A stretch of DNA of 64,000 nucleotides from Actinostola sp. cb2023 (lineage: Eukaryota; Cnidaria; Anthozoa; Actiniaria; Actinostolidae): NCBI GenBank assembly GCA_033675265.1, contig JAUJYZ010001422.1:186001-250000 (forward strand), given 5' to 3'. Position numbers and translations under genes: made by a program. This document shows, in pieces, positions 23,148-33,730 of the stretch (positions are counted from its first letter, which is position 1; each line of letters opens with the position of its first letter). A model generated the notes under the pieces. That model saw only the letters and a program-made list of their open reading frames with translations, had not been told where the DNA came from and did no database searches.

Positions 23148-26100
23148 AGGAATACTTACAACTTTCTATTGGTAAGTGGCATGTCTGTTCGTCCATTGGA
23201 TAATCGCGCAAGTCAACTTTACATGAATTTCTAGTTGACAATCTAGAAGCAGAGAAATACAAATATGGTTGAACCAAGTAGTATAAGGGGGATGGAAACA
23301 GCCGGATGTATAGGGACGATTTATTAATTTATAAAAATAAAAAATAAAATATATATATATATTTTTTTTTTAATAAGATATTGATTCTTTAATACCTTGC
23401 ACTCAACATGACAGACCCATCCAATAAATTAATCCATACTTTCTTGTTTGAGAATATCATCGAGTGAATCTTTGTGTCAATAGAGTTACAGAAAAACGTG
23501 TCGGGGACCCAGAGCTTCTCTGATGATTCGCCGCTAAGGATTATGGACCTATTTATCGAAAATGCGAGACGAGGCTCCGTCCAAAACTGACCAAGGTACA
23601 TGTCGACAGTGAATTCCTAGAAATAAAAAATCAGTACACATGGTTTTGAATAAGGGGTTCTGTACAATATATAGCTAATTGCATAATCGTTGTCGGGTTG
23701 AAAATCATGAAAGCTATGACCAAAAGGAATTCTGGGAAATTAAAACTCTCAAATAACACCGTCAAATCATCGACCCTTTTTATGCAGACTTGTAGGATCT
23801 TAGTTAAATAGCTCATATACCTTCAAAACTACGAGAACATTGAATATATCTGTACATGTTTGTAATGCAGGTCATGAACTGATTTCCCATCCATCCTTGC
23901 GGTCTTAGCTTCTATGATTTATGATTTTCAAACCCGACAACGATTATGCAATTAGCTATATGCATATATCTTGGTATATTAGGATTTGGTGATCAGAACA
24001 TGAATTCAATGCTACTGCGCTTCATAATAACCCCTTAAATCCTCGCTTCCTTCAATATTTTTTCAACGATTTCGTAAAAAGCAGAATCTCAAACTCCTCT
24101 ATTTTAAGTGAGATATTAGACCCACTGTCCGGAAGTTACTTGTACTGAAACAGTCACGTGACTAATGTCCCAATGACTCTTATATGAGAAATGAATAGAA
24201 AGGATGGTGCTGATGATGAGAATGTTGATAGTGCAGTTTGCGATGGGGTGATGTTATTGTTGTTGTTGATGATGACGAAGATGATGATAGTGTGTGTTGT
24301 TACTGTTGATGATGATGATGATGATGTTACAGGGGCGGATCCAGGATTTTTTTAGGAGGAGGTGCACCATCTTTTAGGAGGGGGTGCACCATGTATGATC
24401 AGGACGTACACAAACTCAAGCACCAATAACGCAGTAGATATCAGCTCATCCAGGGGGGTGCGCACCCCCTGCACCCCTCCCCTAGTAGTGCATGCAGGTT
24501 GTGATGGGATGGTATTACTGTTACTGTTGATGATGATGTTAGTGCAGGTTGTGATGGGTGATGTTGTTACTGTTGATGATGATGATGATGATGTTAGTGC
24601 AGGTTGTGATGGGTGATGTTGTTACTGTTGATGATGATGATGATGTTAGTGCAGGTTGTGATGGGTGATGTTGTTACTGTTGATGATGATGATGTTAGTG
24701 CAGGTTGTGATGGGTGATGTTGTTACTGTTGATGATGATGATGATGATGTTAGTGCAGGTTGTGATGGGTGATGTTGTTACTGTTAATGATGATGATGTT
24801 AGTGCAGGTTGTGATGGGTGATGTTGTTACTGTTGATGATGATGTTAGTGCAGGTTGTGATGGGTGATGTTGATGATGATGATTATTATTATTATGGTAG
24901 CAATGATTGTGATGATGATGATATGACTAAAAGTCATTGGACTATTTCCATGCCATCCAGTTCAGAATGCGCTTACGTTATTTGATCGTTCCCATTAATA
25001 AACCTGAGATTCATGTATTTTCTAACGAGATGGAATGTACATGTTGTGTTAGGGCGGTGCCCGTGAACACGGTGTTATGGTGTACCATAGGGAATTAATG
25101 GGTATATAATCAGGTGCATAGTAAGGTGATACCACTCGAAGGTATCTCTAGCTATCTCTTCACGTAAAATTTACTGGTCTGTTCTTCGTATATATATATC
25201 AAAATGTAAAACAAAAACTGTACTATAGCAAATAAACGAGAGACTTCATCCTGTAATGACTTGGTTACATGTGTAATATAATTTAGTTTGAAAATGATTT
25301 GTATTCGGTCGGAGATAGAATACAAATGTAATGTAATAGACCTCTTTAGCTTCGTATGTAAATTGCCCATTTCAAACCATGTGATGTAAACATGGTGTTC
25401 TCTGGAGAATTAGTCCTTTCAATATGAACGAATAAATTTCAGAAATATAAAGGAACAATTCTCCAGAGAATCACATGGTTTGAAATGGGCAATTTGCATA
25501 CAAGCTAAAGAGGTTTATTGAGAGAAGAACGCCTGACTTTACCATGTTTGTTTCGCTGAGTTGTCCAAAAGACAGAAACAGCATATTAACTTTAACATTC
25601 AGCACACTGACTGAAAAAAGAACAATCAATTATAATAAACGTTTTTACTCAATACGAACGGTTCAAATACGCCATGTGGGACATTGTATTATACAAAATG
25701 AGACGGAGCATGCGTAATGAAGAGTAGTACTAATTAATATAACAAGCATCAAGAGTTCCAGACTTCCGGTACGCGCACAATACATTGTGAGATTATTACA
25801 AAGGAAAAGTGAGCACCAAGTGAGCAAAAACATAGCTTGGGCTCCCTGTGTCTAGAATTGGTGCTCACTTTTCCTTTGTAATAATCTCATAATGCATTGC
25901 GCGCGTACCGGAAGTCTGGAGCTCTTGATGCTTGTATTATGTCTCAGCTGTATCTTCTCAATACTCCCACAAAGGAACTTACCACCACCCAAAACCCACG
26001 CTAGTCCCTGATCTTCACACCCACGCCCCAATATTGCTAAGCATATTACAATTAATTAGTGCCAAAGATGGGTTTTGTTTGACTATTTAGGAATAATATG

Positions 26101-26686
26101 TCGAATGATTGATTAATGAAAGTAAGGTAATCGGACTCTATTGTTGCTGGGATATATATAAATGGAAGTGGAAAGATGATAGAAAATGTGGAAAGAGGGT
26201 CAGGATAGTAGAATAATGTCAACTAAAGTATGAATTTGGAAGTAGGGATGGTAAACCCAGTTTAACATTACTCATCAGACATTACTTAAAAGAGTGACGT
26301 TAAACTGTTGTCATTGTGGTAGATGACAAACGTCAGTGTTTCATACTTCAAGGCCTTGAAGCTTAACCCTACACGTGGTTACCAGATAAATTCATGCAAT
26401 AGGGGTAAGGGACATCAATGCCGGGTGGGATGTGTGGGCTCCCTGTAAGAACAACGTAAGTTATCTCTGATCAAAATCTAAATTCTCCTTGAGATTCTTT
26501 GAATTTCAAAGAAGAATTTGGGTTTTAATCGCACGTCACATACCCTTCAATTACAAGAGCTTACCTCCATAATAGGGGCGAATTCTTTTATCATAGTGTT
26601 TGAATGTTTGATCGAGCAGTCTGGACACATTTTCACCAGGAATATTGACCTTGTTATCTCTTGGACGAAAAACGAACTCGGACGAT
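18340..26686 (-). CDS. GABA-A/glycine-type Cys-loop receptor with a glutamate at the -1' filter position
   Basis: Seven exons (26565-26686, 25543-25610, 23396-23616, 23160-23242, 20558-20701, 19178-19533, 18340-18741) join in frame through canonical sites. In order they encode HYDKRIRP, the beta-strand region, WVPDTFF (loop A), the Cys-loop C-KVDLRDYPMDEQT-C with exactly 13 residues between cysteines, TM1 after YYIFQMYIP, the SERVGLG TM2, TM3, a basic M3-M4 loop and TM4 (SRVVFPISYILFLIIYF). It is a pentameric ligand-gated channel subunit at the plasma membrane. The fold is of the anion-channel (GABA/glycine) branch, but TM2 has S-E-R at -2' to 0' where that branch has P-A-R, and -1' Glu is the cation-channel residue. 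Exon sizes 68, 221 and 83 equal those of vertebrate GABA-A genes. The signal-peptide exon is not identified. Ligand and ion selectivity are inferred only. Confidence 0.93.
18988..19153. mobile_element. MITE in the last receptor intron
   Basis: ctagcgacataagcataagc on the left pairs with gcttatgtcgctag on the right, and the arms continue into caagcaacatacgc. The same end sequence (ctaacta/gcgac) bounds the 53-bp satellite at 54440-56745. No coding frame. Confidence 0.7.
19178..19533 (-). CDS. Cys-loop receptor exon: pre-TM1 to TM3
   Basis: Acceptor cctattttcag|cc; donor ctcag|gtatga in phase 0. Encodes the end of loop C and TM1, the M1-M2 linker DHKEGSER, TM2 (VGLGISALLTISYMRGSINA), the VSYLKSIDY linker and TM3. 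This exon spans what are separate exons in vertebrate subunits. The linker between FWI and R0' has the anion-channel length, with Ser and Glu replacing Pro and Ala. Confidence 0.95.
19560..20200 (-). mobile_element. Penelope-like retroelement fragment (GIY-YIG end)
   Basis: The minus-strand frame at 19801-20199 (132 residues) contains VVYKFSCAGCGACYVGETSR followed by TTRMHEH and SHIYKHLESS, the pattern of the GIY-YIG endonuclease at the C-terminus of Penelope-like reverse transcriptases, with the zinc-binding-like CxxC insert. The reverse transcriptase part is absent, so it is 5'-truncated, as is common for retroelements. The 3' side has the gccgaaacatgtt motif and a run of attttaa/attgaaa hexamers (about 19562-19652). 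It lies in a receptor intron, in the same orientation as the gene. Confidence 0.8.
20558..20701 (-). CDS. Cys-loop receptor exon: loops B-C region
   Basis: 144 bp with acceptor gaccacag| and donor ctcac|gtaagta. Encodes SYEDKDLTYTWRE followed by MAQFEIASAKRF and KHPVYHS. With the preceding split codon it reads IES-F-SYEDKD, matching the IESYGYTTDD loop B region of GABA-A subunits. Confidence 0.95.
20722..20812. repeat. SINE/LINE-type 3' tail
   Basis: An aat-rich run followed by tttatatagcgctatttcca and aatagcgctttacaatac. This arrangement recurs at about 511-600 and 49973-50065 and is typical of short retroposon tails in marine invertebrates. No body of an element is attached. Confidence 0.5.
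20864..22619. mobile_element. 1.75-kb non-coding element with TIRs in a receptor intron
   Basis: actgactggaagcagcgagc plus tggtgctcaaa at the left pairs with tttgagcaccagctcactgc and tcccagtcact at the right. The word ttgttttgatgctact occurs at the left flank and again just beyond the right end. The interior is AT-rich without any frame over 60 codons. It is probably a non-autonomous DNA transposon. Confidence 0.55.
22621..22826. repeat. 23-bp minisatellite
   Basis: About eight copies of ggctactgttaaaaaataat plus tga, abutting the right end of the 1.75-kb TIR element. The unit starts from ctactgttaaaaaaattatt in that element's flank, so the array probably grew from its junction. Confidence 0.85.
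23108..23145. repeat. Poly(C) tract; poly(G) on the transcribed receptor strand
   Basis: About 38 uninterrupted C residues. On the receptor's sense (-) strand this is a G run starting about 15 bases into the intron that follows the Cys-loop exon. Confidence 0.95.
23160..23242 (-). CDS. Cys-loop receptor exon: the Cys-loop
   Basis: 83 bp, the size of the matching exon in vertebrate GABA-A and glycine receptor genes. Acceptor gcttctag|a, donor gt|gtaagta. Encodes LSTRNSCKVDLRDYPMDEQT followed by CHLPIES. The two cysteines are 13 residues apart and FPMD/YPLD-like YPMD is present. Confidence 0.96.
23396..23616 (-). CDS. Cys-loop receptor exon: EFTVDMY to SVMLSAR
   Basis: 221 bp, again the canonical exon size. 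Acceptor tttctag|gaa in phase 0, donor gcaag|gtatta. Encodes EFTVDMYLGQFWTEPRL, LWVPDTFFCNSIDTKIHS (loop A with WxPD) and LLDGSVMLSA. One potential N-glycosylation site (N17 of the exon, NRS). Confidence 0.96.
23672..23958. mobile_element. 287-bp MITE, copy 1
   Basis: Starts tagctaattgcataatcgtt and ends in its inverse aacgattatgcaattagcta, with TIRs near 40 bp and TA on both sides. A close copy lies at 47677-47959. The ta flanks and size fit a Tc1/mariner-type MITE. No coding frame beyond repeat shadows. Confidence 0.85.
24226..24935. repeat. TGATGA-type microsatellite and minisatellite
   Basis: Variable (gatgat)n runs separated by tgcaggttgtgatgggtgat. About nine copies of a unit whose length changes with the number of gat triplets. 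A MITE-like insertion splits it near 24331-24490. Confidence 0.85.
24331..24490. mobile_element. GGGGCGGATCCAGG-type MITE
   Basis: Starts caggggcggatccaggattt and ends in ctgcacccctcccct after gcgcaccccc. This terminal pattern is a widespread short non-autonomous DNA element type in invertebrate genomes. It is inserted in the gat-rich array. Confidence 0.55.
25341..25513. mobile_element. Inverted-repeat MITE in a receptor intron
   Basis: cctctttagcttcgtatgta and aattgcccatttcaaaccat on the left are mirrored on the right by atggtttgaaatgggcaatt and tgcatacaagctaaagagg. Arms about 50 bp. It ends about 30 bp before the 68-bp exon's donor side. Confidence 0.75.
25543..25610 (-). CDS. Cys-loop receptor 68-bp exon
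   Basis: Acceptor ttcttttttcag|tc, donor aacatg|gtaaag. Encodes (V)SVLNVKVNMLFLSFGQLSETNM, joined in phase 0 to EFTVDMY. The 68-bp length is that of the equivalent vertebrate GABA-A/glycine receptor exon, and the alternating V-x-V-x-V strand and final ETNM fit the family. Confidence 0.93.
25743..25937. mobile_element. Inverted-repeat MITE upstream of the 68-bp exon
   Basis: caagcatcaagagttccaga with cttccggtacgcgc on the left pairs with gcgcgtaccggaagtctgga and gctcttgatgcttg on the right. A second inner pair is gtgagattattacaaaggaa and ttcctttgtaataatctca. The centre contains the ccctgtgtctag motif seen at other foldbacks. Confidence 0.7.
26565..26686 (-). CDS. Cys-loop receptor, most N-terminal supported exon
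   Basis: 122 bp with acceptor tatttttttag|a and donor ggag|gtaagc. Encodes SSEFVFRPRDNKVNIP, then VSRLLDQTFKHYDKRIRP and YYG, the N-terminal helix and YDKRIRP hallmark of the family. It begins with one base completing a split codon, so at least one upstream exon with the signal peptide is missing from this call. Confidence 0.92.
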
Positions 26687-29035
26687 CTAAAAAAATATCA
26701 CAATACATTTTACCACAATCCTTTGCGCGCATAAACCACTAGTTAAAAAGTGTGCCTGTTTTATTATTAATATTTATTTGAAGCTGTCAGAAGGTTTGTA
26801 CATGTGAGTGGTACTGATATAGGTTCGCAAAGGATTACTGGGTAAAATGTTCAACCGCCATCCTTTTCTGTACAGTAAATTGATAGTTAGTCCAAATGGT
26901 GACCCCCCTGTCCATGACTGTACTTACGCTGTAGTTAGTTTATTTTTCTCGTGCACTAGTTTTACTTCCGCCTCGGTCAAATTTCCCCAACCGGGGGTCC
27001 TGTGGCAAAACATAAAACATTTAGAATGGTATCTGCAAATTTTCCATATATGGTAATGAAATTCCATATTTGGTAAATAACTATGATACCAGGCCTTTTG
27101 ATCGCTTGGATTCAGTTTCTCAAAATATAAAAAAATACTGATATATGCCTTGGATTTTTCATATTGACATTCCATGTTTTCATGTATATTTAAATTGTCT
27201 ACCGGCGTTGAATGATTCAATTACTAAAATAATTTGTTATGCATTACGTATATAGTTTTGCCCAGGCGACAAAACCACACATTGTCTGTACAAGAGAAAA
27301 CATTTATTGCGCTGAAGAAAATAATTTGAGGTCAAACAAACACCGTAACTCATCAAAATTTAACGTAGTTTAAAGACTAGTGTGAGTATATGGTCAGGTA
27401 AAAGAGTTTTAGTATAACGCCTGATGATAGGAGAGATAACGGCAAAGTCAGAATAATTGAATAACTAACGTAATGAGTGTAACCATATTTTTTTTATTTT
27501 TTATTTTTTTATTTTTTTTTATTTTATTAGTAATAATCAGTACATCGTTACAATGTGTGTAACCATATGGTACAGACGTTTCTATCTTCCATTTCTTTCT
27601 CTCCTCCTTCCTTTCATTCCTTCTTTCTGTCGTTTTTATTGTTCCTTCCATCCATTCCGGCTTCATTTCCTTTTTTCCTGCCCTTCTACCATCCTTAATT
27701 CATTCTCTCATTCCTTCTTCTCTTTCAATTTTTATTTTGAGATTCACATGTATTTCTCTTTCATCATGCATTATTTATGTATGTCATGCCTCTGTTTGTA
27801 ACCTTTTTATTAATATTTCATGCCCTCTTCGTGTTCCCTGTCCCATTCCACTTTTCCTTCCTTACTACAAGCTTTCTTACCAAAGTTCGTGACCAAAAAT
27901 AACTTTACCAAATCTCAAGAGTAGAGTCTCGCGGATCAGATAAAGGCTTTCTCAATATGTTAACTGATAAACGTCATGTAGGCTCACAACAGTGTGCCCT
28001 TGTTTCACATATCTTTTTGATCATTCATAAGTACTACTGAGATCCCATAATTGTATTGCTCTCAGTACCGCCGCTTCCATCCATAAACAACAACGTTTTC
28101 TCGAGTCTCTTTACATCGGTTTCTTTATATCTTAAAATGCTTTATCAACAAAGATATATTTAAGTACAAATGACTTGATGCGAAGATGAATTTTTTTCAA
28201 GCCACAAAAGGAGGCGTTCCATCATAAAATAATGCAATCTCCCAAACTACAGTTTTGATTGGTTCTCGCTCTGCTCAATTGACGGGAAGCCAGTCGTTGG
28301 GTGGCACTTAATTGGCTTTTTCGAGAATTTTGTTAAGTCTTCGTAAAATAAAAGATTATAAGCTTCTTTTATGTAAGAAATTGAGTATCTTTGACAAGTT
28401 TGATTATTTTGCCTTTTAGTGTCGTTTCAGCACACACACAAAAACACGATTTATTTCAATCTACTTCATGGTGTCTAAGTCATTGAGTTTCGCGGTTTTT
28501 TCGGGAGAAAAAATAATTCATAATTAATCAATCAATGCATTGTTCCTGATGCTGCTTTTAAGTGTTAGAATATTACTAATTATGACCTATGGATTCTAGT
28601 AAACTTGGTCAAGAAAACTTGGTTTTCAAAAGGCCTGACGTCTGAAGTAAAGACTCAATTTACTTCGCCAAAAGTTGGTAACCATGGAAATAAAAAACTG
28701 GAATCCGATTTGCAAATTACGTACGGTCGTTTCGCAAACTTATCTTTTCATCTTTAATTTTAAGACCATGAATGCCACAAACTTTTGGGAGCAAACCTAA
28801 AGATAGCTGAAGCTCCTACAGAGGACGGCGAGAGTGTGTCTGCCTGAACTGTTCGGTTAGTGGAGCTTGTTAAATTTGATGTTTTCGGCCGAAAATCCAA
28901 GAAAGAGCAAAGGCGATAGAGGCGCTTACCATAGCAATGTAAGCGAATGTTGTGGTATTCATGAGGTCACAATCGTCTTCTACATAGATTGTTGTAATTA
29001 ACCGATCAATCAAAGCCAAGCTTCAATAAACTTAC
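26687..29035. other. Upstream part of the receptor locus, mostly non-coding
   Basis: About 2.3 kb with no secure exon. A possible short exon at 26927-27007 on - has fair splice sites and fitting phase, but no family match. Contains T-rich and ttcc-rich tracts around 27485-27730. Confidence 0.4.
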
Positions 29036-29086
29036 GCTACTGTAGTCGGCGATGACTGCTTTCGCTGGTAATCAGTCGGGAGAGAT
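29036..29086 (-). CDS. Candidate upstream exon of the receptor gene
   Basis: Bounded by tgtttgcag| and gtagc|gtaagt. Only one frame is open (SLPTDYQRKQSSPTTV), ending two bases into a codon. That fits the one-base start of the exon at 26565-26686, giving ...TTV-A-SSEF. An internal acceptor (attaccag|cga) would also join the exon at 30004-30073. Suggestive only: no homology is visible. Confidence 0.35.
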
Positions 29087-30003
29087 CTGCAAACACGCAA
29101 CGCAAAGTTAGCCATGAAATTACTATTTCTGTTTGAACACATTAAAAATAAATTGCAATTTTAATAATTCCAGTCGTTCTCACTTAGCTAAATGAAAACT
29201 GTTTGAATTCCTTTATCTATAAATTACACTCTATCAGATAAACTAGAACACTTTTTTTCCGATTTTTAAACTTTTTTTCAAGCGTTTGAAATTGCTGCTC
29301 CAAATTTCTTCCTTCCACATTCCCTGACAAGTTTATCTACAAACATATGTCATATTAATGCATCGCTTTCCAACCGTGTGTTTCTGTATTGTCCATTACC
29401 GAGGTTGTTAGCGGGATATGCTATTGTTTTGTCATTTTTCCATAGCAAATACCCGAAACAGTAAAACAATTCACTCTATGATATCCTTGTTCATATGAAA
29501 CGTCAGCTTTTTAACTTGCAAATTTAAATCTAGAATGGATCGACTGTGTGATCGTCGCTCCATGAGGCCGTATTTTTTCAATCGTGAATGGCAGGTTAGT
29601 TTGTTTGTTCGCCTTAGATTAGAATAAAAACACAGTAATTTATATGGATGTGCGTAAAGTTCATTGACTTTATAACGAAACACTCAACTTTACAGCAAGA
29701 ATCACTCAAGCGTAGCAAAAGAATGGAACCATGTAGAAGAATCAATAAAAAGAACTCCCTGTTGATGTAACTTTATGGCCATCGAAAACAATCTACATCG
29801 CTATTGCTATTGTTATGACATTAAGAAAAAGTCTGTTTTCAAATTGCAGCTTTTTTTGACATTACTTTTTCGCTCGTTTTCGTTAATCAGTATTTGAATG
29901 GCTCTACTACAAACAACCCTCGCTGAAGTACCACTTTCAACGGCTTGAAGTAATATACCTGATCAAATCTATTTGCATAGTTTTTAGATGCACCACTTCA
30001 TAC

Positions 30004-30073
30004 CTTGAATTCACGTAGCTCCTTACTATAAAGAGAAGGGCTAACGAGCTGTTCAAGAGCTTCATTTATTATC
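30004..30073 (-). CDS. Candidate upstream exon with strong splice sites
   Basis: Bounded by cttctttcag| and ttcaag|gtatga. The only open frame is IINEALEQLVSPSLYSKELR plus EFK. It could be an N-terminal exon of the Cys-loop receptor or of an unrelated minus-strand gene. Confidence 0.35.
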
Positions 30074-30488
30074 CTGAAAGAAGACAAATAAAGAAATAGA
30101 AATATGGTTAATTAAGTGATGGTTTGGTGCTCATAACTTGGTGATAGCTCTATGTACCAAGTAAGGTCTGACGGCGTTTTTGAAGTCGTATATTTTCGTG
30201 ATTTTGATGACTCACCCAGCTTCGATGCGCGCTACATCGAAGAAACTGCCGCTCAACTAAACGTAGAGAGTCTTTAAAGAAGCCACGATGACAAGACGAC
30301 TTCCACGCTTCGCCTAATTAAGATGATTGTCTTGAAATGATTGCTGTCAGCTCTAAGAACTCAGGTTTGAACCAATGATCGAAATCAAGTTGAACACAGT
30401 TCTTGGATTTGAAAATTAATGAGAATTTAGATTTACATCTGGACGAAAGGTTGATTGAACGCGCGTTTTGGCATTTGGTCCGGTCGTC

Positions 30489-30683
30489 TTAGACACAAGC
30501 ACCGCTGTTTTTGCATTGATTCATTCCAGTTGACAAATAAGCCAAAGAAATCAATAAAGAACGGATTAGCACATACATCACTCGGTTAACATCTTGATCT
30601 GAGGTGCGACTGTTTGGGGCGACTGCTGGATACAGGAGGAAATCTCTACAAAATAGAGGAAATCTGAGTCCATTTGCGATCAA
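30489..30683 (-). other. Signal-peptide-like open frame
   Basis: The frame contains MYVLIRSLLISLAYLSTG followed by MNQCKNSGACV and a stop. The hydrophobic stretch resembles a signal peptide and lies upstream of the candidate receptor exons, but no good donor follows it. Listed as a candidate first exon only. Confidence 0.2.
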
Positions 30684-33360
30684 ATCTCAGTCCGTAAATT
30701 CTGATATGGTATGAGAAATGGTAAATGTAATACAGCTGAGGCTAATTATTCTTCTTTGATTACTCTCTCATTGTAAACGATAACAATACCGGAAAACAAA
30801 ACAAAAATAGTTGACAAACATAGATGATTGGTGAATATCTGGAATTTGTTCAATTTGGTGCCTTAGTCAAAACACTGATATTATACTTTAGTTGTTAGTA
30901 GAAGAAGTCGCTCTTGCTTGAGGCTATTTTGTACTGTATTTGACAACGAAGTTAGAGCTCCATTTATAACCCAGTTTTTAATCAAACGCTTACCATTTCG
31001 TGTTGTAAAAGACATCCATATATATTTTAATTGTAAATTGAAGTCATGTGTAAGTATTTCATGAATGACCAATACGAGTACATGTAATTAGAAAAAAAGA
31101 TATTCAATATATTCTTAGCTTACCGGAATAATATTCTTAATGTCTTGTTAAAACAACGCCATTATGAGCTCATGTTTTTATGTATACAAACATTTCTAGA
31201 TCGCTACGTTGACGTCAAGCATCCATGCAACATTCAAGACTTTATCAATATATGGAATATCTATTTTCATTCAATACATTAGAATATCTCTTGTGCTCGC
31301 TTTTAAGTCATTTAAAATATCAGTCATGATGTTTTTGTGTTTACCAGACACATGTTGTTATCGTTGCAGAAAAGTTGGAACCATTGCAGAATATTCCGTT
31401 ACAACTTTTTTTGTCTTTTTTTTTTGTCTTTTTTTTTTCATTTTTGGGGTCATATTGATGATACTTAATCCTACTAATGTGCCACGAATCCCTCTTAATC
31501 GCAAGATTCTGTAAATCTTAACACTTGTTGTTTCACAATTATATAGCTAAACCTTCACAGAAGCGCGTTCTAAGTAACCCTAACGATGTGTTAATCTTTT
31601 CCACAAAAGCCATTGAAATGCTGAGAAGCCATTTCAATGCTCTGACGCAATTGGTCCGTCAACAATTATAAACAAAGCCTTTTATTTTAATAGAAGCTTA
31701 AAATAAACTATAAGCTGTATATGCGTCGAATGGAAGTTTTACATATATTAAAAAAATAGATATTTTAATTTTCTTTTTAGAAAGCCATTGAGGTGGTGAG
31801 AAGCCATTGTTGTGTTCTTTACTGACAATGGGCCGTCAGCAATGTCAACAACATCTTCTACTTATTAGAAAATAAGAGTATCCATACGACACGTAGAATA
31901 TAAAGAAATAAGTTGTATACCTAAAACAATATTTGAATGCAGAATTATTCTAAAAAGCCATTCAAGTGCAGAGTAGGAAGCCATTTGAATGCTCTGATGG
32001 CATTGGTTCCACAGTAAAGAATTCCCTGTTATTTATAAAATAGAAATAAACGGAGCAGACGAACGATCAAAAGCATCTATTATAATATTACAGTACTTAC
32101 TAAATATATTCTTTGTTTAAAGATGCAATGCAAAGTCTTGGAAGCCATTTCAATGTCAGTCTGATGTCATTGACTCGTAATCTTACTATAAAACCCTCTA
32201 TTTATTGATAAACTGTGAATAAACGCATACGAAAAGTTGAGGATGAAACGCAAAATAATGCCATTCCAATCTATAGTGGCTAGAAATACTTGCCGAGTAT
32301 ATTTTTTAGGTAAGTTAAAAAAACGTTTTCTTCGTCAATTTTTTTTTCGTTTAAAACGAGCCGCTTTTCTACACAAACCAACCGATAACGATAATTGATC
32401 GGATAATTTTGGTTATCAAACCACATCTGCAACGACTTTTCTAAGCTGAAATCTAAATGATTAGAAGACCGATCTTATGCTTAAAGAAAATTGAATCTCT
32501 TAGGGAGACACAATGGCGCAAAACAGCGGCACCTCATTTCCTTGATTAAGGAGTCGTTGTTTTCTTTCTCCGGACCCGATTTGGAACAGCAACGGTATAA
32601 TAAACATTCTTGTGGTGATTATTTTTTGAAGCTCGTGAATGCTTGATTATTATTTTATTATCACGTTTTTAAAATGTGTTTATTCCTTCATCAGTCTGAA
32701 ATTGTCTTTGGTGATTTGAAGTCTCTCGAGGTTAGTGAGTGTTGTCATGGTTACCTCACACCACCAAGAGACACCTTAACTTTCGTCTACAATAATAGTA
32801 ATAATAATAGTAATAATAATATATAATAATAATAATGATAATCGCTGCGTATAAGTGAACTTTAAAATATCTCGTCATTTGCTGAAATGTAGAATGAATG
32901 TACACAGTTACATTTTGCAACTAATTCAACTCGCAGCACTTCTAATCACTTTCTATTACAAAACGACTAATAATAATAATAATAATAGCACTTTCTCAAA
33001 ACAAACGTTTAAGTTTAGAAAGAAAAATCATAAAAAAACGGTGAATGGGGACTTCACTAGTTCCTCTACAATACAATACAATAACTTTTTTTTTTTTTTT
33101 CTTTTTTTTTTAAATTTAAATTTTAATACAATAACTTTATTTATACACGATTCTCCTGTGTCAATTCGGTGTCCAGACAACCTAGCCATCGAGACTACAA
33201 TTCGATAACTGCGTCAGTTTTCGGTGTACTTTTCGGGTTTCGCTAACTAGATTTCTAATCTCGTAATGGCCTGGCTACTCATGCTAATCTCATAATCACT
33301 CCACACATCATTTATGAACCCCACTGTCCAAACTAATGTATTTCATTTAGGTGTTATAGG
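30684..33360. other. AT-rich non-coding stretch
   Basis: About 2.7 kb. Around 31610-32200 five loose copies of gaaagccattcaa-type sequence (gaagccatttcaatg and variants) occur roughly every 170-200 bp. Microsatellites of aat lie near 32790-32840 and 32968-32988. No gene recognised. Confidence 0.45.
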
Positions 33361-33480
33361 ATAGCTGAAAATATATGGGGAAAAAATCTAAGAACAGCTG
33401 ACACACTGTATAGTTTGTTTATTATGCACGATATTTCGGCTGGCCAAACCAGCCTTCTTCAGGGACAATGATGGTCAGTT
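33361..33480 (-). mobile_element. Penelope-like 3'-end remnant
   Basis: gatatttcggctggccaaac followed by cagccttcttcaggg is the reverse of the hairpin-bearing tail (ctgaagaag...gccgaaata) typical of Penelope-like elements. The ggctggccaaaccagcc stem is intact. No reverse transcriptase or GIY-YIG sequence is attached. Confidence 0.45.
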
Positions 33481-33730
33481 GTTATTAGAATTTTTCTTTA
33501 TATTCATCGCAAGCTGTAAGATCTACACAAGATCCGCTGTACACCGCAGGATTTTCGTACTCGGTTGTTCCTCTACATTATTATTTACTGAATATATAAG
33601 GTCTATTTTTAGTTTGCGAGGTTTATTGAGTGTCATTAATGAATCTCATTACAGTCGCATCCTGTTTCGATGTGTTAACGAACCCCGTCCCTTTCGTAGA
33701 TGGGAAAAAAAATATTTTGTATTAGACTAG

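Noticed and set aside
26927..27007. Possible exon encoding NLTEAEVKLVHEKNKLTTA
   Set aside because: Phases fit the receptor, but acceptor is weak and sequence matches nothing; kept only as a mention.
28930..28979. Apparent exon on - with tatgtag acceptor and atg|gtaagc donor
   Set aside because: The only open frame does not match the phase of the neighbouring candidate exons, and the true 68-bp receptor exon was found at 25543-25610.
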